Source of the DNA: JBDREC01 sp043820105 [NCBI: Pseudomonadota bacterium] | Lineage (GTDB): Bacteria > Bdellovibrionota_F > JAHFAK01 | Assembly (NCBI GenBank): GCA_043820105.1 | Contig: JBDREC010000019.1 | Location: forward strand, 1 to 64,000 | Reading direction: 5' to 3' | Length of the DNA: 64,000 bases | Part shown: piece by piece, positions 52,463 to 61,234 of the stretch | Numbering within the stretch: the stretch's first letter is position 1 | Layout of the letters: each line of letters begins with the position of its first letter | Made by a program: the position numbers and the translations under genes | Notes under the pieces: model-generated | What the model was told of the DNA's origin: nothing | Seen by the model: only the letters and a program-made list of their open reading frames with translations | Databases searched by the model: none

Positions 52463-53209
52463 ATGTCAGGACATTCCAAGTGGGCTTCAATTAAACATAA
52501 AAAAGGTGCCGCTGATGCCAAGCGTGGCAAGCTTTTTACAAAACTAATTAAAGAAATTACAATTGCTGCAAAATTAGGCGGTGGCGACCTAAATGCTAAT
52601 CCCAGATTAAGATTAGCAGTTGATACAGCTAAAGCTAGCAGTATGCCAAAAGACAATATTGATCGAGGAATAAAAAAAGGAACTGGTGAGCTTGAAGGGG
52701 TGTCGTATGAAGAATATTCATATGAAGGCTATGGTCCTGGCGGAGCTGCTGTCTTAATTAACACCCTTACTGATAACAAAAACAGAACCATAAGCGAAAT
52801 CAGACATACCTTTGTAAAATATAATGGTAATATGGGTGAAAATGGTTGTGTGGCCTGGATGTTTACAAAATGTGGTTTCTTTTCAATTGATGCCTCCAAA
52901 ATTGATGAAGAACGTTTAATGGAAATTGTTTTAGAGGCAGGAGCTGAAGATATAAAAGAAGTTGATGGTGAATTTGAAATTACGACAGAGCTTGCATGCT
53001 TTGAAGCAGTAAAAAAGGCGCTTGAAGAGGCAGCAATTGAAACTAATCTTGCTGAAATTACAATGATCCCTCAATCAACAGTTAAACTTGAAGGCAAACA
53101 AGCAGAACAAATGTTAAAACTAATGGAAGCCTTTGAAGATCATGATGATGTTCAAGATGTTTATTCTAATTTTGATATATCTGATGAAGTGATGGAAAGC
53201 TTGGAATAA
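52463..53209 (+). CDS. yebC: YebC/PmpR-family protein
   Basis: The protein has 248 residues. [20 protein letters not shown] and [12 protein letters not shown] begin the highly conserved N-terminal domain, and [21 protein letters not shown] and [15 protein letters not shown] (here [14 protein letters not shown]) follow. The family has been described as transcriptional regulators and, for some members, as translation factors acting on stalled ribosomes. It lies upstream of ruvC, a common neighbour. Confidence 0.96.
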   Translation: MSGHSKWASIKHKKGAADAKRGKLFTKLIKEITIAAKLGGGDLNANPRLRLAVDTAKASSMPKDNIDRGIKKGTGELEGVSYEEYSYEGYGPGGAAVLINTLTDNKNRTISEIRHTFVKYNGNMGENGCVAWMFTKCGFFSIDASKIDEERLMEIVLEAGAEDIKEVDGEFEITTELACFEAVKKALEEAAIETNLAEITMIPQSTVKLEGKQAEQMLKLMEAFEDHDDVQDVYSNFDISDEVMESLE

Positions 53210-53235
53210 TTTGTTTATTAGATATATATTATATC

Positions 53236-53309
53236 ATGTATTCAGTATCCTGTATTCTGTATTCAGTGAAAAAACACCGAATACTAAATACTGAATACTG
53301 AATACTAAT
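53236..53309. repeat. Inverted pair of ACTGAAT-type arrays between yebC and ruvC
   Basis: GTATTCA/GTATCCT/GTATTCT/GTATTCA units at 53239-53266 face ACCGAAT/ACTAAAT/ACTGAAT units at 53277-53309, with a short A-rich loop. A hairpin is expected between two genes that otherwise look cotranscribed. Confidence 0.85.
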
Positions 53310-53326
53310 CTTACAGCTAAAATTAT

Positions 53327-53815
53327 ATGGTAATACTCGGCATTGACCCTGGCTTAAACCGTCTAGGTTATGGCATCATTAAAAAAGAAAATTCAAATCT
53401 AATCCACATTAGTCACGGATGCATAACGAGCTCAGCTAAAGAAACCATGTCTGACCGAATTAAGCATATTTACATTGAACTTGAAAAAATCATTGAAAAA
53501 TTTAAACCAAATTCAATTTCTCTTGAAAAAGTATTTGTTAAAATTAATCCAAATACTGCATTAAAACTTGGCTATGTTAGAGGCCTTTTATATTTATTAT
53601 CTTCTCAAAACCATATACCTTTGGCTGAATACTCAGCAAAAGAAGTAAAAAAAGGCATTACAGGTTATGGCCAGGCAGAAAAAGAACAAGTTATGATGAT
53701 GGTAAAAAATTTACTGAACATTTCAGATATCAAATATCTTGATGAATCAGATGCCTTGGGCTTAGCAATTTATCATGCAAATATTGAAGGTTTCACCCAA
53801 AGGATATCTAGTTAA
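53327..53815 (+). CDS. ruvC: Crossover junction endodeoxyribonuclease RuvC
   Basis: The protein has 162 residues. It resolves Holliday junctions. The acidic catalytic residues are visible in ILGIDPG (Asp7), SLEKVF (Glu) and YLDESDALGLAIYH (two Asp). The length is normal. The stop is immediately followed by the ATG of the NYN nuclease gene, so the two are translationally coupled. ruvA and ruvB are not in the window. Confidence 0.96.
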   Translation: MVILGIDPGLNRLGYGIIKKENSNLIHISHGCITSSAKETMSDRIKHIYIELEKIIEKFKPNSISLEKVFVKINPNTALKLGYVRGLLYLLSSQNHIPLAEYSAKEVKKGITGYGQAEKEQVMMMVKNLLNISDIKYLDESDALGLAIYHANIEGFTQRISS

Positions 53816-54310
53816 ATGTCTACAGTTATTTATATCATAGATGGCTATAATCTTATTCATAAACACAGTCAATTAGCACCTCTGATTGATACAAATCTTG
53901 AAAAAGCAAGATATGGTTTAATAAGATTTTTACAGCATCATTTTATTAAAAAAAACATGAAAATAAAAATATTCTTTGATGGCCAACCTGATATTACAAC
54001 TCATCAAAAAAAGTTTGGCGCTATATCCATTTATTTTTCAAAATACCCAACTGAAGCAGATCATCTTATTTGTGATGAAATTCGAAAATTAAAAGATAAA
54101 AAACATACAATTGTTGTATCATCTGATATAAAAGACATTTATAATGTAGCAAAGGCTCATGCAGTTAGACGAATAACCTCTGATGAATTTTTGTATGATA
54201 TTTATTCCAGGCAATCCAGGAAAGCCTCATTAAAGCCAATTGATGATAAATTATCTGCAAGTGAGGTTGATGACTGGATGAACTATTTTGGTGTGGATGA
54301 AAAATCGTGA
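53816..54310 (+). CDS. YacP-like NYN-domain ribonuclease
   Basis: The protein has 164 residues. A NYN/PIN-like fold is indicated by YIIDGYNLIHK at the N-terminus, KIKIFFDGQ, PTEADHLICDEI, and TIVVSSDIKDI, with conserved acidic residues that bind metal in nucleases. YacP (Rae1) of Bacillus is a ribosome-associated mRNA endonuclease. Whether this protein shares that target is not known. It is directly fused in position to ruvC, without a gap. Confidence 0.88.
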   Translation: MSTVIYIIDGYNLIHKHSQLAPLIDTNLEKARYGLIRFLQHHFIKKNMKIKIFFDGQPDITTHQKKFGAISIYFSKYPTEADHLICDEIRKLKDKKHTIVVSSDIKDIYNVAKAHAVRRITSDEFLYDIYSRQSRKASLKPIDDKLSASEVDDWMNYFGVDEKS

Positions 54311-54350
54311 ATTAATTTTGAATTTTGAATTTTGAATTTTGAATTTTGAA
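54309..54350. repeat. GAATTTT 7 bp array
   Basis: Four to five GAATTTT units run in 7 bp phase between the stop of the NYN gene and the stop of the convergent Wzi-like gene. Confidence 0.85.
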
Positions 54351-54354
54351 AAAT

Positions 54355-56010
54355 TTAAAATTTATATTCAATCAAACTTTCAAGTATAAAATTCCAGTTT
54401 CTTTGGCCTTCAACAAAATCATAATTCCAAACATATTCAAGACCCATTCTTGACTTAAGGGTAAATTTATTTATTGTGAAATTGTGTCCAAAGGTTGATC
54501 CAAATTTGGTTTCAGCTGGATTATCAGCTGTAGTAGTCTGTCCAACAATATACTCAGGAGGAAGTGTTATGTTATGATATCTATCAGAATCGCGAATGAT
54601 TAAATATGGATAAAAATTAAACTTGTGCTTAAGTGAATAAAAATAGTCATAGTAAGCAAAAACCCCATCACTATCTGGACCTAAAAAATTTCCTATTATT
54701 TTCTGTGAATTTGTATATCCACTTGTCCAAATTACATGCCTATACATAATTGCAGGGTGTGTAATATATTCCAAAGCAAGAGAAACCCGCCCATCACCTG
54801 TTAATCTGGAAAGATTAAGCATAAAATCATAAGACATCATATCTAAAAACTGATAAGACTCATAATATGGAAATCCTGTATGATTGCCTCTGGTGTCTTC
54901 AAGGCAAGTAGAGATATAAAACTCTAAACCAAGCAAATTAGGAAAGGATAATAATAAATCAAAAACAAATCTTCGGTCTGATATTCCACCTCCAATCAAA
55001 CCAGCATCATTCTTTGCTCTATAACCAAAAAATTCAATTATATGTGTCATTACATCAGAGCTTGGTGCACCATCACCATACCATAAAAGAGACTGTTCGG
55101 CCCCAAACTCCAGAAAAGAAAAAGGCTTAAGCGATAACCTTCCACCTGATAAGAGCACATTATCAAAATCGGTCCTATCTCCTAATAATCCTGTGAAAAC
55201 TTCAATTTTAGCAAAGCCTAAATATTTAAAGTACCATGGCAATTTAGCAGAATAAGGATTAGATACTTTAATAAGTTCAATAGGCTTTGAGTTTCCACTA
55301 AAAAGCAGAGAGTTTTGCTTTGCAGCCCCATAGATGATAGAATCTTTTCCTACTTCTATTTCGAAGTTATCCCAAGTGAACTTAGAATAAGCTCTTTTCA
55401 AAATAGGGATTAAATCATTCGCGCTTGTATCAGCGCCCGTATTAATTGAAAACTCTGGATTTATTAAAAAAGTAAGCCTATCCCAAAACTCAATATAGTG
55501 ATTTGATCTTAAAAAGAAATTAAGGCCTTTTTCATATTCATTGCCTTCTTTTCTTTCAACAAAAGAGCTATATTCAGCATCTAAGTATGCATTAATCCCA
55601 TTTTCTGAACTAAAGGCATTTGAGTCAGCATCTAGTCCGATGAGCTCTCCTTCAAGAGTATCAATAACTTTGTAATTTGAAATAATTTTATTCTCAGAAT
55701 TTTTATTTTCAAGAAAACTAATTTCAGTTTGAAATTCATTTTCCATATAAGCAAGCACTTCATCAACAAAAGCACAATCTTCGCAGCCAATTATTCTGGT
55801 TCTATTTTCCCAGGCTTCTATTAAATATTTTGCCATTTGCTTTCTTGAAATCTGTTTAAATCCAGAAAGCTTTGAAGGAACCAGACCAAAAGAATCCAGA
55901 ACTTCCAATTTTTCATAATAAGCTGAATTTACAGGAATATTAATTGATGAATGTAAAATTGAAATATAACTAAAGCATAATATTGTAATAATAAATTTAT
56001 ATTTAAACAT
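54355..56010 (-). CDS. Wzi-like capsule assembly outer-membrane protein
   Basis: The protein has 551 residues. A signal peptide (FIITILCFSYISILHSS) is followed by a helical region (about 30-105), then amphipathic beta strands to a C-terminal aromatic residue (IEYKF), as in outer-membrane barrels. The overall pattern fits the capsule assembly Wzi family, which holds surface polysaccharide. A second member of the same type lies at 61235. It is divergent from the glycosyltransferase gene at 56074, with a shared 60 bp control region. Confidence 0.75.
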   Translation of the reverse strand: MFKYKFIITILCFSYISILHSSINIPVNSAYYEKLEVLDSFGLVPSKLSGFKQISRKQMAKYLIEAWENRTRIIGCEDCAFVDEVLAYMENEFQTEISFLENKNSENKIISNYKVIDTLEGELIGLDADSNAFSSENGINAYLDAEYSSFVERKEGNEYEKGLNFFLRSNHYIEFWDRLTFLINPEFSINTGADTSANDLIPILKRAYSKFTWDNFEIEVGKDSIIYGAAKQNSLLFSGNSKPIELIKVSNPYSAKLPWYFKYLGFAKIEVFTGLLGDRTDFDNVLLSGGRLSLKPFSFLEFGAEQSLLWYGDGAPSSDVMTHIIEFFGYRAKNDAGLIGGGISDRRFVFDLLLSFPNLLGLEFYISTCLEDTRGNHTGFPYYESYQFLDMMSYDFMLNLSRLTGDGRVSLALEYITHPAIMYRHVIWTSGYTNSQKIIGNFLGPDSDGVFAYYDYFYSLKHKFNFYPYLIIRDSDRYHNITLPPEYIVGQTTTADNPAETKFGSTFGHNFTINKFTLKSRMGLEYVWNYDFVEGQRNWNFILESLIEYKF

Positions 56011-56073
56011 TGATTTTCACTTTTATTTTTTCTACTAAAAAACACCCTTATTAATATATAATAGGTATATAAA

Positions 56074-57228
56074 ATGCTATTCTGTGATATTGCAAGTTTT
56101 TATTCAAATACAGGTGGTGGAGTAAGAACATATCATAATCAAAAACTCAAGTTTTTTGAGACCCAGGAATGGCATAAATATATAATGATAGCTCCCTCAC
56201 ACACCGACAAAGTTGAACATCTTCCTGGGGGGACTATATATTGGATAAAGGCTTTTAGATTTGATGCTAACTATTATCACCTCTATAATCCTTTTAAAAT
56301 CAGAAAAATAATCTCTGATTATAAACCAGATGTTGTTGAACTTGGCTCTCCATATCTCGATTATTGGATTACAAAATTGGCGATCTCAAATAAGGTGCCA
56401 ATAAAAACCGCTTTTTATCACTGTGACTTTCCTGATTCCTATGTAAGACCATTTTTTGAAAATAAAATTGGTTTTGCAGAAGGTTTTGCAACAAAGCTTT
56501 GCTATAAATATGTTAAATACATTTATTCAAAACTAGATACAACTCTTGTTGCTTCTAAATTCATTGCTGAAAAACTTTCTAATCTTGGCTTAGAGAATAT
56601 ATTGCAATCATCATTGGGTGTGGATACTGAAATTTATAATAAAAAGAAAAGAGATGAAGAATTCAGAAAAGAACTTGGAATTAATCCAGAAGACAAGGCC
56701 TTATTATACGCAGGAAGATTTGGCCCTGAAAAGGGAATCAAAGTACTTATTGATGCAAGCGAAAATATAACAAACAATAAAAAAACTCATCTAATATATG
56801 CAGGAACTGGTCCTTATCTAGAAGCAATAAAAGAAATAGCAAAGAAGTTTGAGAACGTTCATTATTTAGGTTACATAAAAGATCCTACAAACTTAGCCCA
56901 AATTTATGCATCAGCTGATGGCTTTATTAGCCCTGGACCACAAGAAACCTTTGGTCTTGGAATAATTGAGGCTTTAGCTTCTGGCCTTCCCATCCTCTCC
57001 GCAGATGAAGGAGCAGGAGTTGAGCTCGTTAAGGATTATGGATGTGGGCTATTTTTCAAAGCCTGGGACAAAGCAAGTTTAAGTCAAAAAGCCATAGAAT
57101 TGATTTCAAATGACTATACAGAAGGCTTAGAGGCTGCACAAAAAAACCTGGTTTCAACTTATAATTGGAATACAATTTTTAGCAAGAATATTGAATACTA
57201 TGAAAAACTCAGAGACAAAAAAGGGTAA
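56074..57228 (+). CDS. Family 4 glycosyltransferase
   Basis: The protein has 384 residues with a GT-B fold. The N-terminal part starts with FYSNTGGGVRTYHNQ, an acceptor-side motif. The C-terminal nucleotide-sugar domain has LLYAGRFGPEKGIKVLIDA, LIYAGTGPYLEAI, and SPGPQETFGLGIIEALASG with the E-x7-E retaining motif. It is cytoplasmic. It is the first gene of a coupled run with the DUF2334 and MMPL genes. The acceptor may be a lipid, given the downstream exporter; this is inference. Confidence 0.9.
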   Translation: MLFCDIASFYSNTGGGVRTYHNQKLKFFETQEWHKYIMIAPSHTDKVEHLPGGTIYWIKAFRFDANYYHLYNPFKIRKIISDYKPDVVELGSPYLDYWITKLAISNKVPIKTAFYHCDFPDSYVRPFFENKIGFAEGFATKLCYKYVKYIYSKLDTTLVASKFIAEKLSNLGLENILQSSLGVDTEIYNKKKRDEEFRKELGINPEDKALLYAGRFGPEKGIKVLIDASENITNNKKTHLIYAGTGPYLEAIKEIAKKFENVHYLGYIKDPTNLAQIYASADGFISPGPQETFGLGIIEALASGLPILSADEGAGVELVKDYGCGLFFKAWDKASLSQKAIELISNDYTEGLEAAQKNLVSTYNWNTIFSKNIEYYEKLRDKKG

Positions 57229-57958
57229 TGCGGTTTTATGTATTCATGACATTGCACCATCCTATGAAAATGAAATATTTGATATCATAACAGAACTAAA
57301 AAGACTTGAGATAAATAAGTTTAACCTGGGCATAGTACCCTCTTTCCATGATCAATACCATCTATCTAACTTTCCAGGTTTTTGTAGTGAAATTAAAACC
57401 TTTATGAAGGACTTTGAGATAGAACTTATTCTGCATGGTTATTTCCATAAACGTATGCTTCAAAATGAACACCTTTCTATAAAAGGTGACCTAATCTCAA
57501 GAGTTGTAAGTAATAAGGAAGATGAATTTTTTGAGCTGCCTGCATCTGAAACAAAATTGAGAATTGAAAGGGGCTTAAAGCTTATTGAAAATATTTTCAA
57601 TATTAATTGTTATGGCTTCTTGCCACCAGCATGGATCATGAATGAACACTTACTAAAAATTCTAACAAACCTTGAATTCTATCACACAGAAAATCACTTT
57701 CACATATATAACTTAAATAGACAAACAAAGATTTTTTCGCCAGTTATTTCTTTTGCAAGCAGAACCCAAGCCAGGCAGTATTCGTCAGTTGCATGGTCAT
57801 CCCTATTATCAAGCTTTAAGTTTTCAAATCATCTATTAAGGTTTGTAATTCATCCTTGTGATTTCAGATCTCCAATTGTTAAAAAAACTATTATTGCTAA
57901 CCTTGAAAAAATTTTAAAAAACTATAATCTTCATCTTTACAGAGAATTAATAGTATGA
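57200..57958 (+). CDS. DUF2334 polysaccharide deacetylase-like protein
   Basis: The protein has 252 residues from ATG 57200. A TTG at 57191 would add three codons. AVLCIHDIAPSYENEI and LILHGYFHKR carry the Asp and His pattern of a (beta/alpha) deacetylase fold, with GFLPPAWIM and VIHPCDFRSP as later conserved points. The family is related to polysaccharide deacetylases. It overlaps the glycosyltransferase by 29 bp and the MMPL gene by 4 bp. A glycosyltransferase plus deacetylase plus exporter set suggests synthesis and export of a modified glycolipid. Confidence 0.85.
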   Translation: MKNSETKKGNAVLCIHDIAPSYENEIFDIITELKRLEINKFNLGIVPSFHDQYHLSNFPGFCSEIKTFMKDFEIELILHGYFHKRMLQNEHLSIKGDLISRVVSNKEDEFFELPASETKLRIERGLKLIENIFNINCYGFLPPAWIMNEHLLKILTNLEFYHTENHFHIYNLNRQTKIFSPVISFASRTQARQYSSVAWSSLLSSFKFSNHLLRFVIHPCDFRSPIVKKTIIANLEKILKNYNLHLYRELIV

Positions 57959-60423
57959 AACCGAGTTTTATTGATAATTTAATTAATAAATATATCGCCT
58001 TTAGTGAAAAAAAATATAAAGTCATTTTTATAATAATGCTAGTATTGCTAGGCCTCTCACTTCTTGCTGCTTCCAGGCTTAAAATTGACACTGATCTTCA
58101 AGCACTTTTATACTCTAATGAACAAAGTGTTAAAAGTTATGAAGAAGTTAAACGTAGACTAGGATCAACTGAGTTATATACAATCGCAGTAAGCTCGCCT
58201 GATAAAAATGCAAATATCCATTTTTTAAAAGATTTAGATAAAGAGATTAAAACCTGGTCTGATGTTTCCTGGACGCAGGTTGAAAGAAAAACAAAGTTTT
58301 TCTATGATCACGCCCTTTTATTTTTAAGTGAAACAACTTTAAAGAAAATAAACTTGCTTTTAAAACAAGAATATTCTCATCAAATTCAAAAAAACAATCC
58401 TTTTTACTTTGATTTAGAAGACACCAGTTTTTCTGAAAAGCTTGATGATATAATTTCAAAGGATAGAGCTATTAAATTATTGCCCAATTCTATAAAAGCA
58501 GAATTCAAAAACTTCCAAACAGGGAATATCAAAAAGCAAGAAACAGGATCTAGCAACTATCTTTTAAGTAATAACGGCAGTATTGGGGTTATTTTAGCTC
58601 GTTTAAAAAAACCCTCAACAGATATTAATTATTCCAAAAAAATGTATGTCACTGGAATTGATTTAATCAAAAAACTCAATCCAAAAAAATACAACCCTGA
58701 AATGAAGGCTGAAGTTGTTGGGGCATATAGAAATTTTTTGGAATATAAAGCTATCTTAGAAGATGCAAAGAACGCCACAATAATATCACTTGTTTTAGTT
58801 TTGCTCTTAGTTGCAATTTTCTTTTTCAGCCTAAGAATTACAATTATAACTGTGCTTCCATTATTATTTGGCGCAGTCTATACCTTAGGAGCAACTGCTT
58901 TAATCGTTGGAAATTTGAACACCTGTACAATTTTTGTTTTTGCAATGCTTTTTGGTATGTGCGTAGACTATTCACTTTATTTAAATGGAAGAATAATCGA
59001 ATCCAGAAAAATTGATAAAAAACAAATTATTCATTCAACAAAAATGATTTTCAGTCCAATTAGTTTGTCAGCACTTACAACGATTTTCGCTTTATTGATT
59101 TTAACAACCGCCAACATAAAGGGCTTTGTAGAGTTTGGGCTTATTTCGGCCATTGGAATAATAATTAATTTACTGGCGACTTTTTTAATAGTTCCACCTA
59201 TGTATTTTCTTTTCAAAAAAATTAGTAGAGAAGATTCAATTTTTCATCAACCTCACTTTGATCCTTTTAAATTTGAAAAAACGAAATCAAAAGCCTTTTT
59301 CTCTAGTTTTATAATATTATTCCTACTGATTTCCTTTTTACTTTTTCCTAATTTAAATAAAATCGGGTTCGAATATGACTTCAGAAATTTATCTATTAAG
59401 GATATTGCCCCAAGCATTGATTATGGCCAGGCAATTGGCCAGGACCAAACAACCACTCCAGCAATCATCTTAGGAAAAAGTAAAGAACACATGAAATCAA
59501 TTGATGCTTATATGGCAGCAATAGTACTTGATTCAAAAAACAAAAATAATGCTCAGAAAAAAGATTTTTTAAAAAGCTATCTAACCTTGCACACTTTTTT
59601 GCCTGCAAAAGAAATACAAAAAGCTAGAATTATTGAAATAAATAAAATCAATGAAACCCTGAACAAACCATTAATGAAAAAACACAAGGAGGACAATCAG
59701 GTATTAGCGGAATTTATAGATAAAATTCATACTACTTCTTTTTTTGAATTTGAAGACCTGCCTGCTTGGGTAAAAAGAGCTTTTACAGAAACAAATGGTT
59801 CTCACGGTGCATTTGCATATTTATATGGTAACCTGGAAGAATGGGATGGAAAAGAAGTTAATAAATTTCACGCAGCTTTTGCAGAGGTTGGCTTCCATGG
59901 CAAAACAGCCCATGTTGCTTCAAGCTCCTTTATTCTATCTGATATAATAAAAATTGTAAAAAAAGATTCCTTGCATTTAGCGATTTTAACGTGCCTGGTA
60001 ATCTTTTTAGCCCTGCTCTTGCTTTTAAGATCAATTAACGCAGCCTTTTTATGTTTATTTGTCTTGCTTACCGGAATGTTATTAGCAGCTTCTGTAATGG
60101 GCCTTTTGGGCTATAAAATTGGCTTATATAATATGCTCGTAATCCCTTTATTATTAGGTGTTGGAATTGATGGCTCTATTCACCTATACTCACGTTTCAA
60201 AGAAGAAGCCAAAATAAGTTTAAAAAAACTAATATTAACAACAGGCAAAACAGTAAGCTTTGCCTTTTTAACAACTATAGGTGGTTTTACAGGCCTTTTA
60301 TTTGTTTCACACCAAGGCTTAAAAAGCATAGGCGTTTTTGCAGTCATTGGGCTTTGTTCTATATGGCTAGCAATATTTCTCTTATTACCCTCAATTCTCT
60401 ACCTAGGAAAAAAAATTCACTAA
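57955..60423 (+). CDS. MMPL/RND-superfamily lipid exporter
   Basis: The protein has 822 residues and about 12 membrane helices in two similar halves, each with a large periplasmic loop. The conserved helix-4 and helix-10 motifs are FGMCVDYSLYLNGR and LGVGIDGSIHLYSRF, with the proton-relay Asp. This resembles HpnN-like and MmpL-like transporters that move hydrophobic lipids to the outer membrane. The 4 bp overlap with the deacetylase gene implies joint function. Which lipid is carried is unknown; no hopanoid genes are nearby. Confidence 0.88.
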   Translation: MKPSFIDNLINKYIAFSEKKYKVIFIIMLVLLGLSLLAASRLKIDTDLQALLYSNEQSVKSYEEVKRRLGSTELYTIAVSSPDKNANIHFLKDLDKEIKTWSDVSWTQVERKTKFFYDHALLFLSETTLKKINLLLKQEYSHQIQKNNPFYFDLEDTSFSEKLDDIISKDRAIKLLPNSIKAEFKNFQTGNIKKQETGSSNYLLSNNGSIGVILARLKKPSTDINYSKKMYVTGIDLIKKLNPKKYNPEMKAEVVGAYRNFLEYKAILEDAKNATIISLVLVLLLVAIFFFSLRITIITVLPLLFGAVYTLGATALIVGNLNTCTIFVFAMLFGMCVDYSLYLNGRIIESRKIDKKQIIHSTKMIFSPISLSALTTIFALLILTTANIKGFVEFGLISAIGIIINLLATFLIVPPMYFLFKKISREDSIFHQPHFDPFKFEKTKSKAFFSSFIILFLLISFLLFPNLNKIGFEYDFRNLSIKDIAPSIDYGQAIGQDQTTTPAIILGKSKEHMKSIDAYMAAIVLDSKNKNNAQKKDFLKSYLTLHTFLPAKEIQKARIIEINKINETLNKPLMKKHKEDNQVLAEFIDKIHTTSFFEFEDLPAWVKRAFTETNGSHGAFAYLYGNLEEWDGKEVNKFHAAFAEVGFHGKTAHVASSSFILSDIIKIVKKDSLHLAILTCLVIFLALLLLLRSINAAFLCLFVLLTGMLLAASVMGLLGYKIGLYNMLVIPLLLGVGIDGSIHLYSRFKEEAKISLKKLILTTGKTVSFAFLTTIGGFTGLLFVSHQGLKSIGVFAVIGLCSIWLAIFLLLPSILYLGKKIH

Positions 60424-60523
60424 TCGCTTGGTATCGAATTTATTATTATTTATTAATTATTATTTATTAATTATTGATTATTTTCCCTCTCAACTTTTTC
60501 CAATCCAGACAATTCCCCCTTTT

Positions 60524-60547
60524 GTAGTGGAGGGGCTCGTCCCCTCC
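60524..60547. repeat. REP-like hairpin downstream of the RAYT gene
   Basis: GTAGTGGAGGGGCTCGTCCC and its completion to 60547 form the stem GGAGGGG/CCCCTCC. This is the reverse complement of the REP unit on the other side of the transposase gene (61042-61230). The pair flanks the gene in opposite orientation. Confidence 0.85.
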
Positions 60548-60556
60548 TAAATCATG

Positions 60557-61027
60557 TCAAAAACTAAACTCCAAAGACCCACTCCACCTATAATCATCCC
60601 AAGCAGCAACTAACCCAGCTCTCACAGGATTGTTTAGAATATACATCCCAACTTTTTCAATAATTTCCTCTTTTCTTAAAAAATGATCATAAAAACTTCT
60701 CTGCCAAATTTTTCCATTAAAATTATGTTTCCAGGCAATACGCGTACTTAAAGATTTAAACTCACGCACAATATCAACGATGCTTTTTTTAGCTGTCGCT
60801 GATGATAGGAAATGAATATGATCTGGCATTATACAATAAGCATATAATGGATTTTTGTTTTCGGTAAAATAGTTGATCAAAAAGGTATTTATCTCTTTGG
60901 TGAATTTTGGATTAGTGAATATTTTTTGTTTATTCTCTGTGCAGATGGTTATAAAACATGGTTTAGCTTCAACTTTATAGCAGTCTTTGTGTATTCTAAT
61001 TTTTTTGCGTTTATTTAATTTTTCCAT
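60557..61027 (-). CDS. REP-associated tyrosine transposase (RAYT)
   Basis: The protein has 156 residues from ATG 61027, preceded by AGGA. An upstream TTG in frame would extend into the REP DNA and is rejected. It is a Y1 HUH nuclease: MPDHIHFL is the HUH motif and WQRSFYDHFLR holds the catalytic Tyr. YILNNPVRAGLV is the RAYT C-terminal signature. RAYTs are IS200-related, usually single-copy, and are thought to spread REP palindromes. REP-type hairpins flank it on both sides. Confidence 0.93.
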   Translation of the reverse strand: MEKLNKRKKIRIHKDCYKVEAKPCFITICTENKQKIFTNPKFTKEINTFLINYFTENKNPLYAYCIMPDHIHFLSSATAKKSIVDIVREFKSLSTRIAWKHNFNGKIWQRSFYDHFLRKEEIIEKVGMYILNNPVRAGLVAAWDDYRWSGSLEFSF

Positions 61028-61041
61028 TTGTGTCCTGTTTT

Positions 61042-61230
61042 GAGGAGGGGACAAGCCCCCCCACTACAATTAACCTAAATCTCATTTCCCTGTAGGGGAG
61101 GGGTTCATCCCCTCCCGAAATTAAGGAGGGGACAAGCCCCTCCACTACAATTAACCTAAATCTCATTTCTCTGTAGGGGAGGGGTTCATCCCCTCCCGAT
61201 ATTAAGGAGGGGACAAGCCCCTCCACTACA
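61042..61230. repeat. Tandem REP units with an 81 bp period (two full copies and a partial third)
   Basis: Units start at 61042, 61123 and 61204. Each full unit has two hairpins: GGAGGGGACAAGCCCCTCC, and after a 30 bp AT-rich spacer GGGAGGGGTTCATCCCCTCC. The stems are GC-rich in an otherwise AT-rich region. The 81 bp period keeps a frame open across the array, but this is not a real gene. Confidence 0.9.
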
Positions 61231-61234
61231 ATGC

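Noticed and set aside
61011-61226. Open frame of 71 codons on the minus strand with repeated EGLVPSLISGGDEPLPY
   Set aside because: It is the translation of the 81 bp REP array. The period is a multiple of three, so the frame stays open by chance. It has no independent ribosome binding site.
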